DNA of 64,000 nucleotides from Sipunculus nudus (GCA_026874595.1 CM049307.1:643579-707578), one strand, 5' to 3'; shown: positions 22,011 to 34,523, counted from the stretch's first letter. A program made the numbers and translations. Notes: a model not told the origin generated them from the letters alone.

Positions 22011-22877
22011 TGCCATGATGTGTTAATGTAGTATTTTAAAGAAATCACTTTTCTTTTAAATGATTTTAAAAAATATAATTAAACCCATCAGTATGCCTAA
22101 ATTTAAAAAATATGAAGCACATTATGGATAAATAAAGGCAAAATTTAAAATTGTAAAATCTAAATCAAGTATTATTTTTAGATATTCATTGTTTTGCAAA
22201 TTTAAAATATATATTTTTGTGGTAAAAAATAATTAAAAATTTCTATGCATGGTGTGGTGTTGTCTGACAAGATTGAGATTTATGATGAGAATTATGAATC
22301 AACTTTTATATTCAGTTATATATGTTATATTGGGATTGTATAGAAATATAAAAAATTGAGGATCTAATACAAACATTTGTTCACTATTTTCCTGCCTCAA
22401 CAGAATTGGAGATCAGGCTTTGTTTGCCCTGTATGTAAATGCAGAAGTGTTGTTAATCCCACTATCTCCCCCCCCCCCCCCCCCCCCCCCCCCCGTTGCC
22501 ATTGATACCTGTGCACTGGGACATTAGTTTTTATTGCAAAAATTTAATTAAAAAATCTCATTGAACATTATTGACTAAGGAGAATAGAACAAAGTGATCA
22601 GCTCTGTCCATCATCCCTCATTAAATATAAATTAATCATTAAATATATATTAATTATGAAATTTTTCCTGTAAGCACTGTTGAAATAACTTTCATATGCA
22701 GTATGTGTTTTGAATTGAGCTTTTTAAGTCTAACATTTGAAAGCAAATTATATATTCAGTTGTGTATGATGCAGATGTTAAACTTTTAAAGAATTTGATA
22801 TAATAAATAAATTAAAAAATAATTGAAGCTTCATATATTATCAGCTTTGTTTGTCTACCAGTCTGTCTGTCCTTTTT
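22011..22877. other. AT-rich DNA with 27-base poly-C run
   Basis: There is no gene. A C homopolymer of about 27 bases occupies 22468-22494. Just before it (22403-22467) a short stretch is open in two frames after a CAACAG acceptor-like site, but no donor follows, so I do not call an exon. Confidence 0.4.
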
Positions 22878-23293
22878 AGAGAACCTGTGAGCTAATGTGA
22901 TGGTGTGGCCTCGTGTGTATGTCACCCATACTATCTTGAAAATGACAGGAGCTAGCATCAAGAAATTTTATGCAAAGAATGAGCCATCTGAAAACTCTAT
23001 CGGATTTTGCTTATTTTTTTGGCTAACTGCATTTTCATAGATTTTATAGGGAAAAGGCTAAAAAACCTTTTAAAATCTTCTTCTCTGAAATGGTCCAGCC
23101 AAATTGTTCAATATTTTACAGAAATAATCTCATATACCATTTCTCTAAAGTTTGTTCGAATGGTTCCATTGATATTTGGCCGAGTTACAGGAAGTTGAAC
23201 TTAGTCATCTGTCAAAAAACACATCCTAACATTTCAGTCGCAGAAATGGCTGGGGCTATCATCACTAAAATTTATGCTAATGTTGGTCACATG
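22878..23293 (+). mobile_element. F1 foldback-family element, truncated 5' copy
   Basis: It starts AGAGAACCTGTGAGCTAATG after a T-run. It then shares GATTTTGCTTATTTTTTTGG, CTAACTGCATTTTC and GTCCAGCCAAATTGTTCAAT with the copies at 23468, 48567 and 52302. It is cut at about 23293, where a hAT-like MITE fragment begins. Confidence 0.65.
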
Positions 23294-23455
23294 TAGTGGT
23301 TGGAGTTGGTTCCCTTTTCATAATTGATCATCGATTTGAGCAAACCGATCAATGATCGATTATTAATTGGTTCAGACAAATATAAAGAAATATGCAATTA
23401 TCTGTGAAACTATGCATACTTGTTTCACAGGCCTGTCAGAAAAAATGACAGGCCC
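23294..23455 (+). mobile_element. hAT-like MITE, left-end fragment
   Basis: TAGTGGTTGGAGTTGGTTCC, then GATCATCGATTTGAGCAAACC, matches the first ~140 bases of the complete element at 31189-31707. The right end is missing, so this is a truncated copy. Confidence 0.6.
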
Positions 23456-23467
23456 ATTTATATTTTT

Positions 23468-25337
23468 AGCGAACCTGTGAGCTTATGCGATGGTGTGGCG
23501 TCGGCCGTCGGCCGTCCTCCCGTACGTTAACCCATACTATCTTGAAAACGGCAAGAGGTAGCATCACGAAATTTTATGCAAAAAATTAGTCATCTAAAAA
23601 ACTATAACAGATTTTGCTTATTTTTTGGCTAACTGCATTTTCTAAGATTTTATAGGGAAAAAGCTAAAAAAGCTTTAAAAATCTTCTTCTCCGAGACTGT
23701 TCAGCCAAATTGTCCAATATTTCAGAGAAATGATTCCTGGAATGATCTTTCTCAAGTTTGTTCGAATGGTTTAAGTTCGGTGAATTTTGGCCGAGTTAGA
23801 GGAAGTTGAACTTAGTCATCTGTCCATCAAGGGATACTAAAATTACAATCTCAGAAACGACTGGAGCTATCATCACCAAATTTTATGCCAATGTTGTTCA
23901 TATGAGACATAACTAAAATTGAGGTATTGGTGGCACCACCTGCATCGGCCTTTTTGTATGGGGGTCATCAGTGCCTGTATCATACTGACGGCTACAAAAA
24001 ACTTCTTCTCTGAAACCATATGGCCAAATAGTTTAATATCGCACAGAAATGATCCTAGGGTAGTTCTTCCTGAAGTTTGTTCAAATGGTCTCAGTTCAGT
24101 GATTTTTGGCTGAGTTATGGGAAGCTGAATTTAGTCATATGCTGTAACAGCCCATTTTAGCTCAGTGGCTACAAAGATCTTCTCTAAAACCACTGGGCCA
24201 AATTCTTAAATCTCACACAAAAAATATCCTCAGATATTGATAATTCAAGTTTGTTCAAATGGTTTTGGTTCAGTGCTCTTTGGCTGAGTTACGGGAAGCT
24301 GAACTGAGCCAGTTCACTGTATGTTCCTACAAGAATAATCCCCACAATAATTCTTATAATAATTGTCTTTAATGGTTCCACATAAAAGGTTTTTTGCTGA
24401 ATTATGGAGATTGAATTGAGTCATTTTACCATAAATGTTAGCTGTGTGAAGCAGTTACATCCTGCCTGGCACCAGTTTATTAGCATCTATAACATCATGC
24501 CACTAGATTTCAGGTTAAATAGCTTGGCAGACTATTTCAGGTTTTAAAACAGGCCAAAGGTCAGCCTGGATCTATTTATAGCTTTGGTAAACTGGCAACT
24601 GTATCAGATTAGGCAACAGGTCAAGAGTTCAATCAGTACAGCCAGGTATAGGTCAAGAGTTCACTCAGTCCAGTAGCTGGATTCTATTTATAGCTTTGGT
24701 AGATTGCCGACTGCATCAGATTTGGCACCAAAGTTCAGCCTGAATCTATTTATAGCTTTGGCAGACTGCCAACTGTTTCTGATTATGCAACAGGTCAAGA
24801 GATCACTCAGTGCAGCCAGGTACAGGTCAAAAGTTCACTCAGTCTAGCCAGGTGCAGGTCAAGAGTTCACTCAATGCAGTAGCTTGAGCCAGAAATTTGT
24901 TACAGTTCACTCGGGGCGACTGCCTTTCTCACCTAAGCCTTGTCAGCCCTGATATTTTGACCTGTTTATGTGTCTTTGATTGCTCTCTCGTTCACAAGAT
25001 AGGTGTCGCCACCTACAATGACTTTTGCACAGTGTATGTGCCTGCTTATTTCTCCAGAGGAATTTGGCCTGTAATAGGGCAAATTTTTACATATCCTAAA
25101 GCTTGTTCATATACAAGACTGGTAGCGCCACCTTCAATAATTTTTGCACCGTGTATGTCCCTGCTTATTTCTCAGGAGGGGATATCAACCTGAAATTAGG
25201 CATATATGTATACATCTCTGATACCTTTGTTGTATACAAGACATGTAAACCTACTTGAAAAGTAATGGCCCAGCATTTAAGCATTATACTTGGTATATAA
25301 ACCCTTCCATTGGTTCGCATTATGCCTGTCGGCCTTG
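23468..25337 (+). mobile_element. F1 foldback-family element, ~1.87 kb
   Basis: It begins AGCGAACCTGTGAGCTTATG after TTTTT and ends GCCTGTCGGCCTTG followed by TTT. The body holds diverged repeats of 'cttctctgaaaccat..ggccaaat', a GGTGGCACCACC palindrome (23930-23941), a 34-base minisatellite (24600-24890) and later CTGGTAGCGCCACCT. The same order of blocks occurs in the copy at 52302-54797. The ORF at 24897-25193 reads through these monomers and is not a gene. Confidence 0.65.
24600..24890 (+). repeat. ~34 bp minisatellite CAGGTCAAGAGTTCACTCAG
   Basis: The unit GGTCAAGAGTTCACTCAGTG + CAGCCAGGTACA repeats irregularly with interposed TCTATTTATAGCTTTGG blocks. Related units occur at 53925-54310 in the other F1 copy and briefly at 49290, so the minisatellite travels with the element family. 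Confidence 0.7.
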
Positions 25338-26041
25338 TTTAAGTATTAAGTATTTATGAATGAACTTTTTTATCCTGTAAGCATTGTAAGCAAGTTAAAA
25401 TCCTATGTATATACACTATAATAATACAGATATGTTGTAACATAAAACCTGCTTGTGTTGAACCTGGGGTGTTTCGAAGTTTTCTGAGGGTCCCTTCGAC
25501 TTCGACACAATGAGGTTTCACTGTATTTTATAATATATATTATAAAAAAATAGATTCAATTGAACAAATGTGTAAACTACTGAAATGTCAACAGTTAATC
25601 AAAAAGCCAACTAATGATCATGGTAATAATACAGATCATTTGTTCACAAACTGCTCAAATGCTTCAGTTTTAGGAAACACATGGTCAGGTCACAAAATAT
25701 TATTTGCAACAATTTCTTACTCATCAATACAAACCAATCATATAAACCAACCATGGCCTATATTACCTCTTCCTCTTACACTTTATCACCATTTGATATT
25801 ATTTTAGATTTTTACCTTCAAGGTCAACTTCAGCTGAGCACAGTGACCCATAGGTCCCTTGTTTTATATATTGAAGAGAAAGTTAAAAGAAATATGGCAT
25901 ACAATGCAATTTTTACATCCCGACATCAGCAACATACTGAATAACTTTATGGCGGACGATCACAATAAACGTGAATATTTCTGAGTTACAACATGTTGTT
26001 ATTCCCAAACAAATGGAAAAAATTCATTACATATCCCTTAT
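25338..26041. other. Mixed repeat remnants, no gene
   Basis: The block includes a pogo-like right terminal repeat (GAGGTTTCACTG before TA, 25511-25524) with a poor left partner near 25435. It also includes a 3' palindrome end GACCCATAGGTCCCTTG|TTT at 25845-25861. The ORFs at 25568-25944 show no recognisable domain. Confidence 0.5.
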
Positions 26042-27080
26042 TTTTATGCCTCTGCCACAAAGTGGCGGCGGCTTGTAGTTTTACCCATGTCCATCATTCT
26101 GTCCTTCCATCATTCCAAAATCAAACAGTTGTACGGACTTTTTTTCGCAATGCCTGCAGATGTTGGCCTGATTTTTGGTGTGATAATGACCAGTTACAGA
26201 TCAAGTTCACGTTTCGTCCCAGTTGACCTCCTTTTGACCGTATGACAGTTCCTGAACAAAGAAAATAGAAATTTTCATGAGAAAAGCACATATATGGCCT
26301 TTTTTCGTATTGCTTGCAAATATTGGCCTAATTTTTGGTGTGTGGGTGCAGAATGACCACTTACAGACCCAGTTGGTGTTTTGTCCTGGTTGACCTACTT
26401 TTGACCATATGATGGCTCTTGAACATAAAAAAATTTCATGAAAAATAGAATTTTTCACGATAAATGCACATGAACAGACATTTTTTTGCAATGCCTGCAG
26501 GTATTAGCCTGAATTTTGGTGTGTGGGCAGATTATGAACAGTTACAGATAGAGTTTGTGTTTTGTCTCTGTTGACCTACTTTTGACAGTATGACCGCTCC
26601 TGAACTTAGAAAATTTCATGAAAAAATAAAGATTTTCCAGACAAATGCACATGTAGGGACAAAAGAACAAAATTTTATGCAAATAGAAATTTTCATGATA
26701 AAATCACATGTACAGACTTTTTTCACGGTAGTTGCAGATATTGACCTGATTTATTGTACCTCGCCAGATAATGACCTGTTACAGATTGAGTTTGTGTTTT
26801 GTCGCAGTTGTCTTACTTTAGACCTTATGACAGCTCCTGAACATTGAAATTTTCATGAGAAATGCACATGAACAGCCTTTTTTCGCAATACTTGCAGATA
26901 TTGGCCCAATTTTTGGTGTGTGGGTGCATATTGACCACTTACAGATCAAGTTCGCATTTTGTCCTGGTACACCTACTTTTGACCATATGACAGCTCCTGA
27001 ACATAGAAAATTTTACAAACTTTAATAAATATTTCTAATTTGCTCCAGTCGGAGCGTTTGTGTTGTTCTGACACATCTAG
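26042..27080 (+). mobile_element. Foldback-headed element with five tandem monomers
   Basis: It begins with the stem GCCTCTGCCAC/GTGGCGGCGGC (26048-26072) after TTTTTAT. Five diverged monomers follow, each with TTTTTCGCAATGCCTGCAGA, TATTGGCCTGATTTTTGGTG, GACCAGTTACAGAT and TTGACCTACTTTTGACC (starts near 26137, 26299, 26481, 26712, 26878). It closes with CTCCAGTCGGAG and CATCTAG|TT (27043-27080). Monomer spacing is about 160-230 bases. No gene product is evident. Confidence 0.65.
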
Positions 27081-27137
27081 TTATACTTATACATATATAT
27101 TTATGTCTTTTCTTTAATTTATACTAAGATGATCATA

Positions 27138-27187
<50 letters not shown>

Positions 27188-28614
27188 TCCTATATAGCAT
27201 TACAAAAAACCCTCTAAAATGCACAATTACCAAATAATGAATTATGAATGACAGAAGAGTGAAATATTGCCGGGAAAATAGTCACTGCAAAAAAAGAGTT
27301 TATACTCTGCACAGGTTCAGATTTTAGAAAGTTCTTTTAGCCACTAGTTTCTCTGTGTGAAAACAGTGGAGGTGGATTTTAATTAACTATCACATGAACT
27401 TAAATAACACCCGTGTGTGTAAAATAAAAGGACATTCAAATGGGCTGTTGTTAAGGAATCGTTTACAGTGAGTGGTGAGTTAGATAGCTCAGATCCATGT
27501 TGCCAGTTGGCCATGCTGTGCAATGTTTGTATCTATTTGTAATTCACTCCTTGCATGGTGTATCCTGAGCAGGGTAGGTTTTCTGCCAGGTAGAAAAGTA
27601 TTTCTGCCCTGCCGATGGCAGAAATAAGGCAGAACACCATTCTGCCAGGGAGAAATGTGTTTCAGCCGGGCAGAAATAGCAGATAAGATTATCAAAATAT
27701 ATATTGTATTTTGACAAAAGACAGTAATCTTAATAAATCAAAAGCTGCCTTAAATACAAGCATTTATTAAGATATTAAGAAATGATAGTCATTTTATTCA
27801 ATTTAGTCAATGATAATAATGCACAATGCGCCTCTTAACTTTCATTAAAAAGCAAGGTTTGCAAGTTCGAGGTAGGGGTAGGGGAGGATTAAGCAACAGG
27901 ATTATAAAATGGTTTTATTTGCCAGCTGAAAACAGCCCTATACGTAAAACCAAATTTGCCCAAATTTATGACTAAGAGCTTTATAATAACTATTGTGGCT
28001 CAGGTGGTACAGTCACATGACTGTTCTTGACTTGAAATGTTCAGGTGTATGTTATGCATGATTTCCAGTTGACTGGGATTATGCAGTTCCAGCTCTAGGG
28101 CTTGCACTGTCCTGTAGGTTCCAAAGCAGAAGGCCTAATGTATGTGTGGCAAATGAGTTCCTAGGCTCTGGTAATGTCATTATTACAGCCTTCTGGGTTT
28201 GCTGATATGCATTAACTTGTTTGCATAGTCATTATTCATGTGTCACTGGTACCTGAAATGATGTAACAGAGCCTAGCTCCAGTAGCACTTTCCTAAGGAT
28301 GGGCATTTGAGGGGATAGGGTGGCAAGCCTGAGTTCAGTGGTTACTGTTGACCAGAGTGATGTGAAAAGGTCATGTGCTCTTTGATGCATGACATAATGC
28401 CGACTATGATGATGCTAACATAACCTTCAGCACAGAACCTTGCTTAAGTAAAGCTTATTATTGACTGAGTGATCAGTCAAGCCCTCCCCCCCCCCCCCTC
28501 CCCCACCCCCTGCTTTTCTATGGTTGAGGTTTCTCAGGTCTTCTTCAGGGAATACCTGGACCTGCCAGTAATTATTAATATTTCTGTTACAAGTTTACAC
28601 CTTGTTCATTTTTA
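27081..28614. other. No gene; TTTCTGCC/GGCAGAAA palindromes
   Basis: An AT run at 27146-27182 is followed by ordinary sequence. At 27570-27685 the words TTTCTGCC and GGCAGAAA alternate at least six times. The same cluster recurs at 29485-29590. A poly-C run is at 28483-28498. No coding region is supported. Confidence 0.45.
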
Positions 28615-29290
28615 CCCCTCAGCCTTAGGGGCTGAAGGGCTATTGTCGTCACCCAAGCCGTCCGGCGTGTGTTAACATTTACCTTGTGAGCGGGATATCT
28701 CGAAAAGGATTTTCTGTAGGAATTATGTTTCTCGGTGCTGATGTATATTAACAAAATCTCAGTCAATTTCGAAGATGGGTGACTTTGACTTATGTTTCGA
28801 CATTTTAGACGAATTATAGAAAAAACTTAGAAGCTTATTCTCCAGGAACCACTGGGTGGATTGTTATAAAACATGCTATGATTATTGGCACTGGTGGTCT
28901 GTAACCGCTGTACAAGTTTGGGGGCACCACCTCAAAGTTTGAATTTTAAAGAACTTTTATCAGATTTTTCAATTTTGGCCTTGTGAGTGGGATATCTCCA
29001 AAAGTATTCAACACAGGAATTTCATTTCTTTGGTGCTAATACATATCAACAAAATCTCGGTCAAGTTTGAAGATGGATGACCTTGTCCTACTTCTCAAGG
29101 TCACAGAGCTTATAATAGAAAAAAATTTAGGAGTTTATTTATCAGGAACCACTGGATGGATTGTTTTAGAATGTGGAATGGTCATTGGACTTGATGATCT
29201 CTTAAGTGCTGCATGACTTACAAAGACTGGGGCCAGGCTTACAAAGTTACTACATACCTCTCTAGTTCCAATTCACAACTTGAACAAGGG
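28615..29290 (+). mobile_element. Foldback-headed element with two ~297 bp monomers
   Basis: The stem CCCCTCAGCC/GGCTGAAGGG (28615-28639) is followed by GTCGTCACCCAAGCCGTCCGGC. Two monomers start TTGTGAGCGGGATATCTC (28683) and TTGTGAGTGGGATATCTC (28980), each with AGGAACCACTGG(G/A)TGGATTG and a TGGTGGTC or GATGATC block. No 3' palindrome is visible. Confidence 0.6.
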
Positions 29291-30684
29291 ACATATGTAC
29301 AGATATACATCCATGTAAGAACAAATATTACATGAATACTTGTTACTGTTACCACCCATAAATACTTCTCTTTCGGCTGAGGGCTTTTGTCAGCTTTTGC
29401 TGATATTCTCGTCTTTCTGTTATATTACTGCTGTTTCATATTTAAATTAGTTCTATTATATATTCATTTTATTACAGTTTTGCAGGGTATTTCTGCCCTC
29501 ATGGCAGAAACAAGGGCAGAAAGGTATTTCTGCCGTATGGCAGTTCCTGGGGAGAAACCCACGGCAGAAATGGCAATGGAAGAAACTTGCCAACCCTGAT
29601 CCTGAGCCGTTAATTAAAAGAATCAACAACCAAACAAACTTTCCAGTACTGGATTGACATTGTATCATACAACCCATTGGTGTTGAATTGACCGTTTGGC
29701 ATTGCATGTAAATTGGTGACGAAACAACTGTGGTGACGAATCGACTGGTATACATATTAAGGGGGCCCCGAGAATCAGTTTATCAAATGTGGGAAAAGAA
29801 TTTTATTACTGAATTGATTTTATGAGGAGGGAGGATGTTGAATATAAGCAATATGTGTTGGATAACTATGCCTTTGGTACATAAATCTTAAATTATGCAA
29901 CAGTGTGCATAATACATCTTTCTTAAATTGATTGTTTATCATTATAATCTTTCGTGAAAATGTAAGGACATGCAATACTCACTCCCCTCACGTTTCCTCT
30001 TTGTATATTAAGATGCATATGGCTTTTCTTGACATCCCATGGATATTAAATAGGCTGTGGCTACAGATCCGGACACCAATCATACAGGCTGAAGTTCCGG
30101 CAATTCCAATGGGTATGTGCATTGACATTGCCGGACATATCTATGGGCACTTTCTCTGGCACTGACTGACACACCTACCAGAACATTTGCTATTGTTCCG
30201 GCATCTAGTAATAAATATAATTTTTATATAATTTTAATTGTAGCACTTTATGTAGTAATTTCTTGGAGAATATGCATAGACCAAGATATCCAAAAAATTA
30301 CCAAAGAATTTTTGTAAAATATGACAGATGCGAACTGCTTGATTTTAAATTAACAATGACCTAAGCAAGTTTCAATTATATGCTTGTACGCTTAAATTAA
30401 TGCTTAAACAAAAGAACTGTATAAATATATGTTCATTGTTTATAGGTTTGAGATGAAGTCCATATATGATTTTTAATGAAAATATAATTAGGCCTATTCC
30501 TTGATTTACATGTTAAGAAATTAATGAAAATTGGTAAAAAATGGACTTAATTAAAAAAAGTTCTATTTGCATGTAGGCCTATAACTTTAAAGTTTATCCA
30601 TAATTTGCACAGAGTGTTATTCATATTGCCAATGTCTGTATGTGCTTTTATCAATATATATATATATATATATGTCGAGGGATG
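29291..30684. other. No gene; second TTTCTGCC palindrome cluster
   Basis: GGTATTTCTGCCCTCATGGC and related words at 29487-29590 repeat the arrangement seen at 27570-27685. The remainder is AT-rich and featureless, apart from an AT run at 30654-30673. Confidence 0.4.
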
Positions 30685-30950
30685 AATGAAAATCTGGGAA
30701 GACCCGGAATCCTCCTGGGAAAAATTAGAATTCTGATTTTTCCCAGGAAAAATGAGAATCCAGAGATGGTATGAAGGGATTCCCATTCTTCCCGGGAAGA
30801 ATGAGACTTCCTGGGACAAATGAGAATTCCAGTCTCTCCTGGGAAAATTGAGAATTCTCATTTTTCCTGGGAGAGATTGGAATTCTGTTTTGAAATTCAA
30901 ACCTGGGACTTCTCATTTTTCCCAGGAAGAATGGGAATTATTGATGCCAA
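30685..30950. repeat. Clustered inverted repeats, GAGAATTC...TTTTTCCCAGGA
   Basis: The phrase TTTTTCCCAGGAAAAATGAG and its complement recur about eight times in alternating orientation, each separated by GAATTC-like words. The whole 265-base block can fold on itself in many registers. It may be a decayed foldback element; no target duplication is seen. Confidence 0.65.
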
Positions 30951-31108
30951 CTTAACTCTTTTAATTTTGTTCATACTTATTTCTCTTTGATCATCTTTCT
31001 TTCACATTAATTCTGAACTATTCAAGTGCTAAAAAAGAAATAAATGGTACGCTAACACCTCACACATAATAGAAATATGTGAATAAAATATGAAGCAGAC
31101 AAAAAGTG

Positions 31109-31110
<2 letters not shown>

Positions 31111-31188
<78 letters not shown>
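31111..31188. repeat. (TA)n microsatellite, ~78 bp
   Basis: A pure AT dinucleotide run directly abuts the left end of the hAT-like element. A second (TA)n at 31708-31743 abuts its right end, so the element landed inside one longer run. Confidence 0.9.
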
Positions 31189-31191
<3 letters not shown>

Positions 31192-31704
31192 TGGTGGGAG
31201 TCGGTTCCTTTTTCGTAATCGATCATCGGTTTGAGCAAACCGATCGATGATTGATTTATAATCGGTTCAGGCAAATATAAATAAACCTGCAGTTATCTGT
31301 GAAACTGTATTTGCTTAACCAAACGCAAGAAAAGAAGTTATTGCATTTTTTATGTTATCCTATTATTGGTCAAATATGCTTTTAAAAGTTTTATTTTAAT
31401 TATTTATAATAATCAAGAATTAAACCACAGTCCAGGACATCTGCTTGCTGCATAGACCCGGAGAAATTATGGAGCATTTTAACGCCATACCGCCCATATT
31501 GTGCAATGTACATCTCGTTACAAAACTCCCTGCTTATTCTGCAGCTCCCTGCCAGTTCACAGAGGTTTATTACGTCCTCCGTTTTCACATCTACCAAGTT
31601 AAACTCAGTTACATACGGAAGTCATTTTGGAACAATGACTCATTATCATGATTATGATGTAATCGATAGTTGCCTTTCGATAAAACTCGATGATCGGCCC
31701 ACCA

Positions 31705-31707
<3 letters not shown>
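31189..31707. mobile_element. hAT-like MITE inserted in (TA)n, 519 bp
   Basis: The ends TAGTGGTGGG and CCCACCACTA are perfect 10-base inverted repeats. Both flanks are ATATATAT, compatible with an 8-base hAT duplication but unprovable inside a (TA)n run. Subterminal TCGATCATCGGTTTGAG words recur inverted near the right end (ATCGATAG, CTCGATGATCGG). A 65-codon minus-strand ORF at 31400-31597 is uninterrupted but has no recognisable domain. The left-end fragment at 23294-23455 is a second copy. Confidence 0.7.
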
Positions 31708-31743
<36 letters not shown>

Positions 31744-31749
<6 letters not shown>

Positions 31750-32386
31750 AGTTCCTTCATTTTTTGTTACAATATTATAATAATAGCTAGGTCAGGTTTC
31801 TAAGATGAGGTTCCCAGGGAATAAAGAAATAAATTATGTTTGGGCCTAGGAATAACTACACTTGTTGTCACAAAGTGTTATGATGCTGTTTGTGTGTTTG
31901 TTGATCTGACCACTTTGATCAATAAACATCAATCAGTATTGACTGTGATGCAGTGTGATCAAAGGTTGTATTGAAAATAAACCGGTAGGCAGGATTAGTA
32001 ATTAGGTACTCACACCTGCTCATCTCACATTAATTAACACAGGAGAGTTTACCCACCCATGCTTGTGGTACTCACCATGAGTAGTGAGTCTCCTTTGATA
32101 AATATAACACAAAGACACATTTAAGCCCACCTTTGAAAATGTTTGAGGTGAGCACTGTTACTCTTGTCCAGTCTTAATACCCTTTGTTCACCTATCTGAG
32201 TTTAGAACAGTTGTTGCATCAAACAGTACTGAGTAGTCCTGCCAAAGGCCTCAGTGGTCTTTGATTTCAGTAAACCAAAGAGTTGTGCAATTATATAAGT
32301 GGTGGAACAGAAATCCTGCATCATTCTGATTGATGATCAACTTGACTACAGACATCCCTAGAGTAAAGGTATACTCAAACCAAAAC
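31744..32386. other. No gene recognised
   Basis: Unique sequence between the (TA)n run and the integrase pseudogene. I found no terminal repeat here that pairs with the far side of the pseudogene. Confidence 0.4.
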
Positions 32387-33726
32387 ATGGCATCACACTC
32401 CCAGAGGGAGCAGTTTGTTCAGTTAATGGACAGTTACTTGTCAGGCTTAAATGAAGGCAAAAGAGAAAACTTTTGGATAAATAAGGCAAAGTATGAACAG
32501 ATTGTGGGAGCTGTTTTGGCACCAAAAGGACAAAAATGTGATTAAGGGGCCAAGTTCATGTTTTAATCTATCCAGAATTTGAGAGTGCAATACATTGGGG
32601 ATAAAGGAGTCTTGCACTGTAGTAAAACATCAAACCATGTGGTTACAGAAGAAGAAGCTTTTGATGTCATACAGCGCTGTCACCAAAATGTAAGACATTC
32701 TGGTAAACACAAGACTACTTCACAGGGATTAAGAATGCTGCAGTGAGAATATTTCTGCAAAATTCAGCTGGGCAAAACCACTTCATTCTAAACAAGCATC
32801 AGCAGTTGCAGAGCAGATAACGCACATCTTCTGTGAATTTGGCCCTGCCAGAATTCTACAGTCAGACAATGGATGAGCAATGACTGCTGCTGTCATAGAA
32901 AACATAAAAACTCTGTGGCCTCAGCTGACAATCATTCATGGACGCCTTTGCCATCCATAATCCCAGGGCTTTGTTGAAAGGAGAAACAGGGATCTGCAGA
33001 AGAAGTTGGGCAAATGGATGGAATAAAATGGAGATCACAGGAGTAAAGGCCTTCACTTAGTGGTACATGCCATAAATACATTCACTGCCTGTGTAACTGG
33101 AAAAAACACCTTATGAAGCAGTTTTTGGCCAAAGACCAAGATCCAACTTTGTGCTCTTGCAGACTCTCCAAGACCAAAACATGGTGTACGAAGAAAATTT
33201 GCCAGAGGGCCTCATTGAAGAAGACAGTAGATCAGAAAAAGAAGATTCTAGACAGCAGATAGAAACTGAACCTGACACAGAACCTTCAGAAACTGCCAGC
33301 TATATACTTCATGCCATGCTGAACTTGGATAGTGAAGAAAGCACAGAGATGCCTGAGCAGCCACTAGAGATTCAGTTGCAAGAAACCAACAGTTTTGTTT
33401 CTGAAGACCCACCAAACATCAGCCTGGTTCAACCACAGGATACTGCAGCTGATGAACACACAGGTGTCAGTGGAACCCTGATGAAAGAGACTTCCAGAAA
33501 GCATGGTAGTGAACATAACCTTTTGGTTGATCGTGAGGTAGTTGCAATTGGTCATCAGAGGATATGCAATATCTCAACTCTCTATAACCATTCCTTTGAT
33601 ACAGACATTCATGCTGTCATTGAGCTTCATTCTGTGTTTGACCGTAAATGTGAACCAGAAATAGTCCAAACCTTTAACTCTGGGGCAGTTTGTCCGGGTC
33701 CTGAGCTCTGGATACTTCGTATTTAA
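32387..33726 (+). pseudogene. Integrase-core (rve) transposon-derived gene, KRBA2-like
   Basis: The best start is ATG at 32387 (MASHSQREQFVQLMDSYLSG); the frame continues through FWINKAKYEQIVGA to a stop at 32545. Across later stops and frame changes one can read YIGDKGVLHCSKTSNHVVTE, the H-H region FDVIQRCHQNVRHSGKHK, then after a deletion KPLHSKQASAVAEQ, the catalytic-region DNG, HP*SQGFVERRN and GKWME. These are the landmarks of rve integrases in KRAB-A domain-containing protein 2-like proteins of Ginger-type origin. The zinc-binding half and the first catalytic Asp region are deleted. A 191-codon open tail (33151-33726) is acidic and low in structure. The gene is dead. Confidence 0.75.
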
Positions 33727-34199
33727 TACCCTTGCTGTTTCTTTGTTGTTACCTGTGAGATACCACAAATAAAAGTGTGGTTTAGTTTCATACATGCAGT
33801 GAGTGGTTGAATGAAGAGATGCTTTTGCTTCATACTCACTGTAACTTAGATACAGAATAAGGGGATAAGTGTTTAATTGAATTAAGGTATACATCTTTTG
33901 TGAGATTTGACTCATGAGTAACTTGAAAAACTTATAGTGAAAAAGTAGCCGCGTGCCCCTAAAATCTTCTAAAGTCATTTCATGGGGCTCCCAAATTTGT
34001 AAATTTTCTTATGGTGCCTAAACCACCTAGTAAATAAACTACAAACTTATTTGAAAAAAATCAGTGTAGCACTATGGATCCCTCAGTTTACCTGAGACAC
34101 CCTCCATGATGCCTTTTAACTTGATCAGTGTTTCACTACATCTCTAGTACATGTTATGAACCTCAGATTTAGTCAACATTTAGTTACAGTATACAAATA
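33727..34199. other. No gene recognised
   Basis: Downstream flank of the integrase pseudogene. The minus-strand ORF 33574-33978 overlaps the pseudogene tail in antisense and has no recognisable features. Confidence 0.4.
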
Positions 34200-34523
34200 C
34201 AGTAGAACCTCAAATGTCCTAATGGTTTGGGGGACAAAAAATTGTTCGAATAATTGAGGTTACGGATATGCAAGGTCAGACATCTTTCAAGAAGCATACT
34301 GCTAGTGCATTGGGCATATTATCATCAACGTTTCATTAATATGTTAACATTGGCAAGAAGCAAGTTATCTCTTCTCATCATAATTTGAATCATCATTAAT
34401 CCTATTTCCCTTTCACAGCAGCCAAATATTTAATCGAGGTAAGTTTTGGTTCCTTACTTTAAATTTTGGGGAAAAAAACAAATTATCCAAAAAAAGAGAT
34501 AACAGAAAATGGAGGCTTCACTG
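34200..34523. mobile_element. pogo/Tigger-like MITE, 324 bp
   Basis: The ends CAGTAGAACCTCAAATG and GGAGGCTTCACTG are imperfect inverted repeats flanked by TA on both sides (34198-34199, 34524-34525). Near the left end GTTCGAATAATTGAGGTTACGG and near the right end AAATTATCCAAAAAAAGAGA mirror each other weakly. No transposase. It is a different subfamily from the CAGTGGAACCCC element at 7824. Confidence 0.65.

Noticed and set aside
22403-22467. Exon-like stretch after TCAACAG with a CPVCKC reading
   Set aside because: It runs into a poly-C tract without a donor, and no partner exon is visible.
24897-25193. 98-codon ORF with repeated segments
   Set aside because: It is a read-through of F1 monomers; the same blocks in the 52302 copy are broken by stops.
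31400-31597. 65-codon minus-strand ORF inside the hAT-like MITE
   Set aside because: No recognisable domain, and the element is too short for a transposase. Kept only as a note.
33574-33978. 134-codon minus-strand ORF
   Set aside because: Antisense to the integrase pseudogene tail; composition and overlap point to a shadow.
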